Origin: Vibrio natriegens NBRC 15636 = ATCC 14048 = DSM 759
GTDB lineage: Bacteria; Pseudomonadota; Gammaproteobacteria; Enterobacterales; Vibrionaceae
Assembly (NCBI RefSeq): GCF_035621455.1
Contig: NZ_CP141823.1
Span: 1,798,001-1,862,000, forward strand
Length of the DNA: 64,000 bases
Direction: 5' to 3'
Positions 8,591 through 16,867 of this stretch are shown here, piece after piece. The notes under the pieces are model-generated. The model worked only from the letters and a program-made list of their open reading frames with translations, ran no database searches and was not told the DNA's origin. Position numbers and translations under genes: made by a program. How positions within the stretch are numbered: the first letter of the stretch is position 1; each line of letters opens with the position of its first letter.

Positions 8591-8657
8591 AGTGTAAAGG
8601 TAGTATGGTCTGGAGTGCTCTGGTAAACTCTGCGCTCCAAAAATTATGAGGTTTATC

Positions 8658-9911
8658 ATGTCCGTTAATTTTGCTGACCTTGGCATTGAACAAAATCTGG
8701 TGGAAACTCTGAGCACATTAAACATCGTGACTCCGACACCGGTGCAAGAAAAGTCGATTCCCCATGTTCTGGAAGGAAAAAACCTGCTCGCTGCTGCACA
8801 AACGGGTACTGGTAAAACGGCTGCGTTTGGACTGCCTATTATTCAAAGCGTACAGCAAGAAAAACTGAACGGAACGCCAAAAGCTCTAATTTTGGTACCT
8901 ACGCGTGAACTCGCTCAACAAGTCTTCGAAAGTTTGTCTCAGTACGCGTCACAGACGGCATTACGCATTGTTTGTGTATATGGTGGTATCAGTATTGGTG
9001 TTCAGAAGAAAAAACTTGAGGATGGCGCGGACATTCTGATTGCGACACCTGGACGCTTGCTGGATCATTTGTTTAACGGCAATGTAAACATCTCAAAGAC
9101 GAATACGCTTGTACTCGATGAAGCTGATCGTATGTTAGATATGGGATTTTGGCCTGATTTGCAAAGAATTCTGCGCCGCTTGCCAGATGAAAAACAGATC
9201 ATGCTATTTTCCGCAACGTTTGAAAAGCGCATTAAAACCATTGCTTATAAGCTGATGGATTCTCCGGTTGAAATTGAAGTTACTCCACCAAACACGACCG
9301 CTGAAACGGTTACACAGATCGTTTATCCCGTCGACAAGAAGCGTAAACGTGAATTACTCGCCTATTTAATTGGTTCAAAAAACTGGCAACAAGTGCTGGT
9401 GTTTACCAAAACAAAACAGGGTAGTGATGAACTGGCGAAAGAGTTAAAGCTAGATGGCATAAAAGCTGTGTCTATTAATGGTGATAAATCACAAGGCGCT
9501 CGTCAACGCGCATTGGATGAATTTAAACAGGGTAAAGTACGTGCATTGATTGCGACTGATGTCGCAGCCCGAGGGCTTGATATTCAGGAACTAGAGCAAG
9601 TAATTAACTTTGATATGCCATTTAAAGCTGAAGATTACGTACACCGTATTGGTCGTACAGGTCGAGCGGGTAATTCTGGACTTGCCGTATCCTTAATGAG
9701 CCGAGACGAAGAGTATCTGTTGCATGCGATTGAAAACTTACTGGATCAGCGATTGCCACAAGAATGGTTGGCGGGTTTTGAACCTAGTTTAATCGAAGAG
9801 GTCGAGCCTGAACGTCACGGTGGTGGTGGCCGTAAAAGTCGCTCGGCAGAAAAACGAAAACTTAAAGCCAAGTTAGCTATCCATAAAAATCGTGGTAAAA
9901 ACCGTCGATAA
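8658..9911 (+). CDS. rhlE: DEAD-box ATP-dependent RNA helicase, RhlE type
   Basis: ATP-dependent RNA unwinding in ribosome assembly and RNA turnover. All DEAD-box motifs are visible in order: TPTPVQEKSIP (Q motif), AQTGTGKT (I), PTRELAQQ (Ia), TPGRLLD (Ib), DEADRMLDMGF (II), SAT (III), VLVFTKTKQG (IV), DVAARGLDI (V), HRIGRTGRAG (VI). The segment VDKKRKRELLAYLIGSKNWQ and the short basic C-terminal tail (RKSRSAEKRKLKAKL) are RhlE-like. Start at 8658 because GAGGT lies at proper distance before it; the in-frame codon at 8646 sits in that ribosome-binding region. 417 residues. Confidence 0.9.
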   Translation: MSVNFADLGIEQNLVETLSTLNIVTPTPVQEKSIPHVLEGKNLLAAAQTGTGKTAAFGLPIIQSVQQEKLNGTPKALILVPTRELAQQVFESLSQYASQTALRIVCVYGGISIGVQKKKLEDGADILIATPGRLLDHLFNGNVNISKTNTLVLDEADRMLDMGFWPDLQRILRRLPDEKQIMLFSATFEKRIKTIAYKLMDSPVEIEVTPPNTTAETVTQIVYPVDKKRKRELLAYLIGSKNWQQVLVFTKTKQGSDELAKELKLDGIKAVSINGDKSQGARQRALDEFKQGKVRALIATDVAARGLDIQELEQVINFDMPFKAEDYVHRIGRTGRAGNSGLAVSLMSRDEEYLLHAIENLLDQRLPQEWLAGFEPSLIEEVEPERHGGGGRKSRSAEKRKLKAKLAIHKNRGKNRR

Positions 9912-9998
9912 CTTAGTTTTTGGTGGGTTAAGTTTATTGATAACTTAGATTCGTTGATAAACTTAAGTAATTGGTTCATTTGGTAAATATCAAATCAA

Positions 9999-10787
9999 CT
10001 AGGCTGTTTTCGCTTGATCATAAACGGCTAACGTTTCTGGAAGTGCAAGGTAATAGCCTTGATACATATCGAAGCCGAGTTTCTTCATTAAATTAAGTTG
10101 ATGCTCGGTTTCAATTCCTTCGATAACGGTTTTCGCGCGTAAGTTTTTTGCCAATAAAAGCGCACTTGTCAGTGCAGACAGGTCGCCATGTTCGTATTTA
10201 ACCAGTAACGAGCGATCCATCTTAATGATGTAAGGTTGAACAGATTCAACTCGCTCTATTGTCGATGCATTAACCCCATAATCGTCTATCGCAAGCTTAA
10301 AGCCGCACTTGCTGAGTTCTTGCGTTGATTGATAAAAACAGGATTCATCGTTCGCATCTAACTCGATTAATTCCAGCACAATCTGCTCTGTTTTCAAATG
10401 AGACTGACTGATGGTTTGCTTGAGCGCCTGACAGTATGACATGTCCTGTAACATCATTTCTGCTGCTTTAGGAAGCACATTAAGGAAGAGCTTCTTATGT
10501 TGGTAGCGCGATTGGCCAAAGTTCTTTATGTGTATCAAGCGACTTAAACGTTCGACATTAAATTGGTCTGAAACCGGAATGCTTTCTGACTGGAAAAAAT
10601 AGTCCGGGCGGATCATCGAGCCGTCAATATCGGTGATTCTTACCAGAGCTTCCAGACCAACAATAGAATGATCCTTTTGATAAATGGGTTGAAATACGCT
10701 TTTCAGTGTTAAATTTTGATATTTTGCGATGTACTGTCCATCTGCCTGTTTAGAAATGCAGCAAGTAAGCTGCGAGATACTCATCAT
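9999..10787 (-). CDS. Stand-alone EAL-domain protein (c-di-GMP phosphodiesterase)
   Basis: A 262-residue soluble protein consisting essentially of one EAL domain, with no GGDEF, PAS or membrane part. Catalytic signatures look intact: GLEALVRI (Glu46-Ala-Leu, EAL), VLELIELD (family ELTE), LAIDDYGVN (family DDFG), IKMDRSLL (Lys) and VIEGIET (Glu). Predicted to hydrolyse c-di-GMP to pGpG and so favour motility over biofilm; activity is inferred from the residues. Two adjacent Met codons make the start ambiguous by one residue. Divergent or co-directional partners give no clue to its input. Confidence 0.85.
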   Translation of the reverse strand: MMSISQLTCCISKQADGQYIAKYQNLTLKSVFQPIYQKDHSIVGLEALVRITDIDGSMIRPDYFFQSESIPVSDQFNVERLSRLIHIKNFGQSRYQHKKLFLNVLPKAAEMMLQDMSYCQALKQTISQSHLKTEQIVLELIELDANDESCFYQSTQELSKCGFKLAIDDYGVNASTIERVESVQPYIIKMDRSLLVKYEHGDLSALTSALLLAKNLRAKTVIEGIETEHQLNLMKKLGFDMYQGYYLALPETLAVYDQAKTA

Positions 10788-10967
10788 TATTACAACCTAA
10801 ATTAATGCTTATCATCGATGCGAGTACATCAAGCTTCATTGATTATAAGAATCTAAGCGCGCGCGACCTGATGAGGCAAGCTAGTTAGTTAGTGTTAATA
10901 AGATTTATCGAGCGGTATCAAACAAATGTATAGATAGATTGATAAGGTACGTATTCCCATATTTAAG

Positions 10968-11600
10968 CTACCACTGCAATACGGCGTATAGCTGGAGATA
11001 TTTTCGAACAAGTTGCTGTTTGTTTGATCGGCGTAATGGGTGGCCAAATTTGATATAGCATGGGTTGATATCAAAGCGAGAATTGAGCGATTGCGTAAGC
11101 TGTGACTCACTGGTGTATAAAGTAATACCTTGTTCAGTATACTCATTTATTGGGTCTGGTAACTCTCCCATCCACCAATGTAGTAGCTCCCTGCTGGTTT
11201 TGCTTCTACTTATCCAGTGATCACAAACCAGGAAAAGTAAATCGTTAGGCTGTAACGCGTAGCCATATTCACTTTGCCACTCGGTTATCGAAGCAAGCAT
11301 TTTTTCGCGACAAGGTTTACCCGCACTGACCATGTGATAACTCAAAACCCACACGGTGCCAATCTCTGAAGTAATGCGGTAATGGTGGGGAAGGTCGGGA
11401 GCATTAAGTACTTCAAGTGATTTAATGACACTGCTGTGGCCAAAGTGACGAAGCGTATGCTCCATCCGCCTTGAAAACGCGAGACCTAAATGATGTTCAC
11501 TCATCCCTTGGTTGTGAACCGCAGGGTAGTGCTTTTCGCAGATCTTGAGGCAGTCTTCCTGAAAATCATTAACACTTTGTATTACTAAGTCGAGTAGCAA
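10968..11600 (-). CDS. Hypothetical protein with probable TTG start
   Basis: An unrecognised protein of about 210 residues. It is soluble-looking, with several Trp and His and no signal peptide; a central stretch reads LLFLVCDHWISRSKTSRELL. I place the start at TTG 11600 because AAGGGA lies six bases upstream of it; an upstream TTG at 11636 has no ribosome-binding site. The C-terminus (RRSNKQQLVRKYLQLYAVLQW) is basic and aromatic. It lies between the EAL gene and a DUF2164 gene, with no operon link. A Vibrio-restricted family seems likely but I cannot name it. Confidence 0.65.
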   Translation of the reverse strand: MLLDLVIQSVNDFQEDCLKICEKHYPAVHNQGMSEHHLGLAFSRRMEHTLRHFGHSSVIKSLEVLNAPDLPHHYRITSEIGTVWVLSYHMVSAGKPCREKMLASITEWQSEYGYALQPNDLLFLVCDHWISRSKTSRELLHWWMGELPDPINEYTEQGITLYTSESQLTQSLNSRFDINPCYIKFGHPLRRSNKQQLVRKYLQLYAVLQW

Positions 11601-11806
11601 AGAAAATCCCTTAACGGTTATAAAAACGATGAGCAAAAATTAGCATAGTCTTTTTAGCATAGACTAAGTTGAATCGGCAACTTCTTGATCTAAACATCAA
11701 AATTAGGAATTCTATCCATCAATATCTTAGATAGTCCTAGTGATTGTTGGATAGAGTAGATTGTCGTGAGGTCGATAATTGGACGATGAAATTTAGAGAG
11801 CAGTAA

Positions 11807-12049
11807 ATGATTAAATTAGACAGAACACAAAAAGAAACATTATCAACGGCGATTCAAGATTATATGGAAGACGAACTAAGTATTGAAATCGGTCAGTTTG
11901 ATTGCGAATTTCTCATTGATTTTATCACTGAAAAGCTTGGGGCAGTGTACTACAACAAAGGAGTTGAAGATGCCAAAGCCTTATTCGAGCGCCGTATGCT
12001 AGAAGTTTCCGACGAACTTTATGAGATAGAACAGGAAGTAAAACTCTAA
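11807..12049 (+). CDS. DUF2164 family protein
   Basis: An 80-residue acidic protein of the DUF2164 family. The family pattern is clear: a basic/helical start (IKLDRTQKETLSTAIQDYME), DELSIEIGQFDCEFLIDF, then AVYYNKGVEDAKALFERRM. In this family the phrase (D/E)ELxxEIGxFDAEFLLDFF...YNxGxxDA is nearly invariant. No function is known. Cytoplasmic, no membrane part. GAGAGCAG precedes the ATG by a few bases. The gap to the cytochrome gene is 169 bases, so it is probably its own unit. Confidence 0.85.
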   Translation: MIKLDRTQKETLSTAIQDYMEDELSIEIGQFDCEFLIDFITEKLGAVYYNKGVEDAKALFERRMLEVSDELYEIEQEVKL

Positions 12050-12218
12050 AATTCATGAATTCTTACATTTAACTTATTCAAAAAATTCGAACAGGTTGGT
12101 AGATGTGCTGTAATTGGCTAGATGTAAATAATGGTAAATAATCTGTTTCATATAAAGTAAATCGGTTAATGTGTTGTTTCTTATTCAATATCAACACAGA
12201 AAATTCTTGGGAATTGAG

Positions 12219-12758
12219 ATGGATACATCCGTAAAAAACTACAACCTTCTGACCCGCGCGATGCACTGGTTATCAGCCATCGTTATTGTTGGCTTATTTG
12301 CGGTCGGCTTATGGATGGTCGATTTGAGTTATTACAGCGAGTGGTATCGTACCGCACCTCATTACCATCGTTCTATTGGTATCTTGATTGCGATAGTTAC
12401 GTTATTCCGATTCGTTTGGAAGCACATTACTGCATCTCCTAAGCCAGAAGGCAAAAACCATGAAATCATCGCAGCTAAGTTAGCGCATGGTGCGATGTAT
12501 TTGTTACTTATTACCATTTTCGTAACGGGTTACCTGATTTCAACCTCGGATGGTCGAGGTATCGAAGTATTCGAGTGGTTTACCGTACCTGGCGCAGGCG
12601 AGTTGTTCCCAAATCAATCTGATTTGGCGGGTGAAATTCACTTTTACGCAGCTTGGGCTATCGTCCTAATTGCTGGTTTACATGCCGTTGCTGCACTTAA
12701 ACATCACTTTATCGATAAAGACAACACATTAAGAAAAATGTTAGGAGCTTCAAAATGA
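12219..12758 (+). CDS. yceJ: Cytochrome b561 family membrane protein
   Basis: Four-helix inner-membrane di-heme b-type cytochrome, 179 residues. Starts at ATG 12219 (MDTSVKNYNLLTRAMHWLSA) with GGAATTGAG upstream; the family begins with YxxxxRxxHW. Helices fall near residues 13-35, 50-70, 85-107 and 145-165. Candidate heme ligands are His17 (AMHWLS), His in PHYHRSIG, His in KLAHGAMY and His in AGLHAVAALKHH. It is translationally coupled to the YceI-like gene by a 4-base ATGA overlap, the same pairing as E. coli yceJ-yceI. Likely moves electrons between quinol and a periplasmic partner; the partner is unknown. Confidence 0.9.
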   Translation: MDTSVKNYNLLTRAMHWLSAIVIVGLFAVGLWMVDLSYYSEWYRTAPHYHRSIGILIAIVTLFRFVWKHITASPKPEGKNHEIIAAKLAHGAMYLLLITIFVTGYLISTSDGRGIEVFEWFTVPGAGELFPNQSDLAGEIHFYAAWAIVLIAGLHAVAALKHHFIDKDNTLRKMLGASK

Positions 12759-13324
12759 AAAAGTCACTATTTGCTACAGGATTAGCGATCGCTATGGCAC
12801 TTCCGTTTGGTGCGCAAGCAGCAGACTACGTTATTGATACGAAAGGGGCTCACGCTTCGATTAACTTCAAAGTAAGTCACTTGGGTTACAGCTTCATCAA
12901 AGGTCGTTTTAATACATTTTCTGGTGACTTTTCTTTTGATGAGAACAACGTTGCTGACGCTAAAGTGAATGTTGTTGTTGATACCACAAGTCTGGATTCA
13001 AACCATGCGGAGCGTGATAAGCACATCCGTAGCGGTGATTTCATCGATGCAGGTAAGTTTGGTCAAGCAACGTTTACTAGTACAAAAGTAACGGATAAAG
13101 GCGATGGCAAACTTGATGTAACTGGTGATTTGACACTTCACGGTGTAACCAAGCCTATCACTATTGAAGCGGAATTCGTTGGCGCAGGTAACGACCCATG
13201 GGGTGGTGAGCGTGCTGGTTTCGTTGGTACTACTCGTCTAGAGCTAGCAGATTTTGATATCCCTGTAATGGGTTCTTCTAGCTATGTGGATATGGAACTT
13301 CATATCGAAGGCGTTAAGAAGTAA
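12755..13324 (+). CDS. yceI: YceI family periplasmic protein
   Basis: A 189-residue lipocalin-like periplasmic protein of the YceI family, which binds polyisoprenoids. A classic signal peptide (MKKSLFATGLAIAMALPFG, cleavage after AQA at about residue 22) precedes the mature start ADYVIDTKGAHASINFKVSH. Family landmarks: INFKVSHLGYSFIKGRF, HAERDKHIRSGDFIDAGKF, TGDLTLHGVTKPI and FVGTTRLELADFDIP. Its start overlaps the cytochrome b561 stop (ATGA), so expression is coupled. A strong terminator follows. In E. coli this protein is induced at high pH and osmolarity; regulation here is not visible. Confidence 0.93.
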   Translation: MKKSLFATGLAIAMALPFGAQAADYVIDTKGAHASINFKVSHLGYSFIKGRFNTFSGDFSFDENNVADAKVNVVVDTTSLDSNHAERDKHIRSGDFIDAGKFGQATFTSTKVTDKGDGKLDVTGDLTLHGVTKPITIEAEFVGAGNDPWGGERAGFVGTTRLELADFDIPVMGSSSYVDMELHIEGVKK

Positions 13325-13350
13325 TTTATTGTCACTCGTATAATAATATT

Positions 13351-13381
13351 AAAGCGCTCTTCAAACGAAGAGCGCTTTTTT
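13351..13381 (+). terminator. Rho-independent terminator of the yceJ-yceI operon
   Basis: Stem AAAGCGCTCTTC/GAAGAGCGCTTT with an AAAC loop and a T run, 26 bases after the yceI stop. The A-rich left side could also serve the convergent focA-CBS gene. Confidence 0.9.
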
Positions 13382-13413
13382 AGTGCCAACTAACTAAAGT
13401 TAGTGTTTTATTG

Positions 13414-14865
13414 TTATGCGGTTTCTAATTCGTCTTGTTCTACTAGATTCAAACGCTCACCGTAAACGGTACGTAATGCATTCAGTATTTCGACACGTGT
13501 TACTACGCCGACTAAGAGTCCATTCTCTAATACCGGAAGCACTTGCGGTTTACTGACGTTCATACTCTTGGCACGCTCTTCCAAAGAAAGAGAAGTTAAG
13601 CGTGTTGCAATGCCCATATTGCTTGTAGGGAACAGCTTTTCTTTGTCGATACACATAAACTCCACCACATCGACTAAACGGTCACCAGCATCAATAGCGA
13701 CAATGTCACGGCTCATCAAATCAACCACTTTCTGACCGTTAACCGGAATGTAATCCTCGCACCAAAGATCGACCATAATATCGTGCGCCGACAGGAAGCC
13801 CACTAAACGATTATGAACATCAACGACAGGGGCGCTGGTTAAGTGATGATCAAGTAAGGTATCAAGTGCTGTGACTACTGGAGTTTCTGCGCTGATAGTC
13901 ACTGGAGCAGGGTTCATAATGTCCTTAACAAAAGAGCTATTTTTCATGTTGGATTCCTTAACTGACATGAGTGGTGTTGTTTTAGTGATGGTTTGAATGT
14001 TGGCGGCTTTTAGCTCAGGTCGACGGAAAATACACCAGTTTGATAAGCCAACTAATACAGCACCGCCTACTATATTTCCTAGTGTTACCGGGATTAAGTT
14101 TGCAGTGACAAAGTGAAACACATTGAGGTCTGCGTATTGGGATGCCGGAACGCCGACAGACAGCCAGAACGACTCTGGCGCAAAATTAGCGATAACAATG
14201 CCAAGCGGGACCATGAACATGTTGGCGACACAGTGCTCGAAGCCACTGCTTACGAACATAGCGACAGGTAAAATCGTCATTGCCGCTTTTGTCATCGCAT
14301 TTGCAGAACTAAAGGTTAGCCAGATTGCTAGACACACCAAAAGGTTACATAGAATACCGAGTGCAAACGCCTGAACTAACGTGTGATGCAGTTTGTGCTG
14401 TGCGATGTTAAGCGCATTCAATCCCCATTGACCGCCGTCCATTTGGTATAATCCTGCCGCTGTAACCAGTGCGAGCAACAGCATTGCTCCAATAAAGTTA
14501 CCCACATAGACCTTGCCCCAAATTGATAGCATTTTTCCAAAAGATATCTGCTTGTTCGCCCAGGATATGCTTGAGAGCACTGAGCTAGTGAACAGTTCGC
14601 CTCCACAGATAACGATCAGGATCAAACCCATACTGAAAGCTATTCCGCCCGCAAGACGACTCAATCCCCAACCTGCACCTGCGCTACCCGTTGTCACGGT
14701 GATATAGAACAAGAATGCCAAACCGATAAATGCGCCAGCCATTGCGGCAAGACTGAGTGTCATCGAGCTCGTTTTTTGGGCTTTGCTCAGTGCAAACTTC
14801 TCTGCTTCAGCCATCATTTCTTTCGGAGAAAAATACTGGTGATTGTCAGAGTTGATCACCGCCAT
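13414..14865 (-). CDS. focA: FocA-type formate/nitrite channel fused to a CBS-domain pair
   Basis: A 483-residue two-part inner-membrane protein. Residues about 1-275 are an FNT channel with six helices: PKEMMAEAEKFALSKA N-terminus, ICGGELFTSSVLS (pore loop), YVGNFIGAMLL, FALGILCNLLVCLAIW, SGFEHCVANMFMVPLGI (central pore His) and NLIPVTLGNIVGGAV. Residues about 312-470 are two CBS repeats (VKDIMNPAPVTISAETPV, SAPVVDV, VVDLMSRDIVAIDAGDR). Ordinary FocA ends near residue 285. The CBS pair may sense adenine nucleotides and gate or regulate the channel (inference). An internal ATG at 13947 preceded by TAAGGAATCC could start a separate 177-residue CBS protein. The divergent LysR gene is a likely regulator. 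Confidence 0.88.
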   Translation of the reverse strand: MAVINSDNHQYFSPKEMMAEAEKFALSKAQKTSSMTLSLAAMAGAFIGLAFLFYITVTTGSAGAGWGLSRLAGGIAFSMGLILIVICGGELFTSSVLSSISWANKQISFGKMLSIWGKVYVGNFIGAMLLLALVTAAGLYQMDGGQWGLNALNIAQHKLHHTLVQAFALGILCNLLVCLAIWLTFSSANAMTKAAMTILPVAMFVSSGFEHCVANMFMVPLGIVIANFAPESFWLSVGVPASQYADLNVFHFVTANLIPVTLGNIVGGAVLVGLSNWCIFRRPELKAANIQTITKTTPLMSVKESNMKNSSFVKDIMNPAPVTISAETPVVTALDTLLDHHLTSAPVVDVHNRLVGFLSAHDIMVDLWCEDYIPVNGQKVVDLMSRDIVAIDAGDRLVDVVEFMCIDKEKLFPTSNMGIATRLTSLSLEERAKSMNVSKPQVLPVLENGLLVGVVTRVEILNALRTVYGERLNLVEQDELETA

Positions 14866-15017
14866 ACTGACTCCTTAGTTTTTGATGCCATAAAAACTCC
14901 TTGATTTATAAACTCATAACTATTGTTGTTGTATTTAGAACAGCGGTATTCCTGAACCGCACAATCAGGCTAATAGGAAAATTCCGACAGGGAAAATTGA
15001 TATTGTTTAAGGTTCAC

Positions 15018-15032
15018 ATCAATTCAATTGAT
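15018..15032. promoter_or_regulatory. Perfect palindrome in the focA-lysR divergent region
   Basis: ATCAATT-C-AATTGAT is a perfect 15-base palindrome of the T-N11-A kind bound by LysR-type regulators. It lies about 90 bases upstream of the LysR start and about 155 bases from the focA-CBS start. Autoregulation by the adjacent LysR protein is inferred from position and symmetry only. Confidence 0.45.
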
Positions 15033-15122
15033 AACTAATCTAAGATGAGTAAAATGAATGCCGTTGCTTATGTTTTTAATCAGGTGAGGGTATGGGAATA
15101 CTCGCTCGTAAAGGAGGACACA

Positions 15123-16028
15123 TTGCGCTATTCACTAAAGCAATTAGCGGTTTTTAATGCAGTTGCCGATTCTGGAAGTGTAAGCCAGGCTGCAGACAAA
15201 CTGGCTCTGACACAATCGGCGACAAGTATGTCGCTCTCACAATTGGAAAAAATGCTTGGTCGGCCATTATTTGAAAGGCAGGGCAAGCAAATGGCGTTAA
15301 CCCATTGGGGAGTGTGGCTGAGGCCAAAAGCAAAACGTTTGCTGCAAGATGCTTTACAGATTGAAATGGGCTTTTATGAGCAACATTTGTTGAGTGGGGA
15401 AGTTCGCATTTGTGCGAGTCAAACGCCTGCAGAACACTTAGTCCCTGATCTTATCAGTATTATTGATAATGACTTTCCTGAGATGCGTATCTCTTTGAAT
15501 GTGAAAAGTACCAGAAGCGTCCTTGAAGGCGTATTGGATTACAAGTACGACTTGGGAATCATTGAAGGCCGTTGCGATGACAACCGTTTGCACCAGGAAG
15601 TCTGGTGTCGCGACCATCTGACGGTTGTCGCGGCTTCACATCATCCTTTTGCCAAGCGCCAAACCGTAAGTTTAGCCCAGTTAGAACAAGCAAAGTGGGT
15701 ATTGCGCGAAGATGGTTCTGGTACACGCAAAACCTTCGATAGTTCGATCAGTAAACTTATCGAGGATCTTGATGTTTGGCGTGAATACGAACATGTGCCA
15801 GTACTTCGTAGCTTAGTGGCTAATGGCCAGTACTTGACCTGCTTACCTTATTTGGATGTCGAGCGGTATATCCAAGCTGGTTTGCTGGTTGCCTTAGATG
15901 TTCCAGAGCTAAAAATGGAACGCACGCTTTCATTCATCTGGCGAGCGGATATGGCAGAAAACCCATTAGTAGATTGCATTAAGCGCGAAGGCTTACGCAT
16001 GATGAAAGGCAAGCCGACGATTCTATAG
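15123..16028 (+). CDS. LysR-family transcriptional regulator, YeiE-like
   Basis: 301-residue DNA-binding regulator. I choose the TTG at 15123 (LRYSLKQLAVFNAVADSG) because AAAGGAGG lies five bases upstream; the ATG at 15045 has no ribosome-binding site and would add 26 residues not seen in LysR proteins. Winged HTH: residues about 3-62 (SVSQAADKLALTQSATSMSL). The effector domain contains DLGIIEGRC and WVLREDGSGTRKTFD, both characteristic of the YeiE/CysB-like group. It is divergent from focA-CBS and followed by ycdZ, so the three may form a formate or fermentation module (inference). Confidence 0.88.
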   Translation: MRYSLKQLAVFNAVADSGSVSQAADKLALTQSATSMSLSQLEKMLGRPLFERQGKQMALTHWGVWLRPKAKRLLQDALQIEMGFYEQHLLSGEVRICASQTPAEHLVPDLISIIDNDFPEMRISLNVKSTRSVLEGVLDYKYDLGIIEGRCDDNRLHQEVWCRDHLTVVAASHHPFAKRQTVSLAQLEQAKWVLREDGSGTRKTFDSSISKLIEDLDVWREYEHVPVLRSLVANGQYLTCLPYLDVERYIQAGLLVALDVPELKMERTLSFIWRADMAENPLVDCIKREGLRMMKGKPTIL

Positions 16029-16135
16029 CGCCTGGTAATATCGCATGAACAACGGTGTTTGTTATTTACTAAATCTGTTGATTTATCGTTTACGTCAAAT
16101 TTATAGTGTAATAAATGAAACAAAAGTGAGTTATT

Positions 16136-16151
16136 TGTGATCAATGTCACC
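16136..16151 (+). promoter_or_regulatory. CRP-like site upstream of ycdZ
   Basis: TGTGA-TCAATG-TCACC matches nine of ten fixed positions of the CRP consensus TGTGA-N6-TCACA. It lies about 104 bases before the ycdZ start, a typical distance for an activator site. Confidence 0.55.
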
Positions 16152-16254
16152 GATAAGCGAAGGGAATACTTCTAGTATCGGTTCTTGATTTCAATGTTTA
16201 AAGCCAGTTATCAAACCAGAAGGGTCTGATACTAGCTAAGCAGGTACGAATACC

Positions 16255-16740
16255 ATGACGACACTATTAGCGATTTCTATTACTACTGGGATTTTGTCCG
16301 GCGTTTGGGGATGGATAGCTATCTCTTTAGGCCTACTATCCTGGGCGGGGTTTTTAGGTTGTACTAGTTACTTTGCCTCCCCGACAAGTGGCCTGAAAGG
16401 ATTGGCAACCAGCCTTATTACAAATTTAACCGGCGTGTTCTGGGCTATGGTCATTATCTATGGTTCAACCTACGTAGGGTTAGAAATTCTGGGCTACGTA
16501 ATAACGGCAATTGTGGCTTTCTTTATGTGTATTCAAGCTAAGCAAGCTTGGTTATCTTACATTCCTGGTACATTTATCGGCTCATGTGCAACCTTTGCAG
16601 CGGATGGTAACTGGCAACTTGTTGTACCGTCGCTGGTATTAGGTGGTGTATTTGGTTATCTAATGAAAGCGACTGGTCTTTGGTTACACTCGAAATCAAA
16701 TACTACTTCAACTTCTTCGCTCGCAGAGCAAGTGCAGTAG
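16255..16740 (+). CDS. ycdZ: DUF1097 inner-membrane protein YcdZ
   Basis: 161-residue integral membrane protein of the DUF1097 family with about five hydrophobic helices. It is strikingly close to E. coli YcdZ: ISITTGILSGVWGWIAISLG, LLSWAGFLGCTSYF, FWAMVIIYGS, EILGYVITAIVAFFMCIQAK and PGTFIGSCATFA. Function unknown; in enterics the gene is linked to fermentation. It stands alone between the LysR gene and a terminator, with a CRP-like site upstream, so carbon-source control is plausible. Placement beside a formate channel supports a role in anaerobic carbon metabolism (inference). Confidence 0.9.
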   Translation: MTTLLAISITTGILSGVWGWIAISLGLLSWAGFLGCTSYFASPTSGLKGLATSLITNLTGVFWAMVIIYGSTYVGLEILGYVITAIVAFFMCIQAKQAWLSYIPGTFIGSCATFAADGNWQLVVPSLVLGGVFGYLMKATGLWLHSKSNTTSTSSLAEQVQ

Positions 16741-16827
16741 TGACCCCCGATCTAATTGGTATCTACTGAGCACTGAGAGTACTTTTCTTCTCAATGCTAT
16801 TCATCAAAGTTATTGATATTTGATACA

Positions 16828-16855
16828 AGCACACTTTAATAGTGTGCTTTTTTTT
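16828..16855 (+). terminator. Rho-independent terminator of ycdZ
   Basis: AGCACAC/GTGTGCT stem with a 7-base loop and a long T run, about 90 bases after the ycdZ stop and just before the convergent ybjD end. Confidence 0.88.
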
Positions 16856-16867
16856 ACTTTTTTCGCC

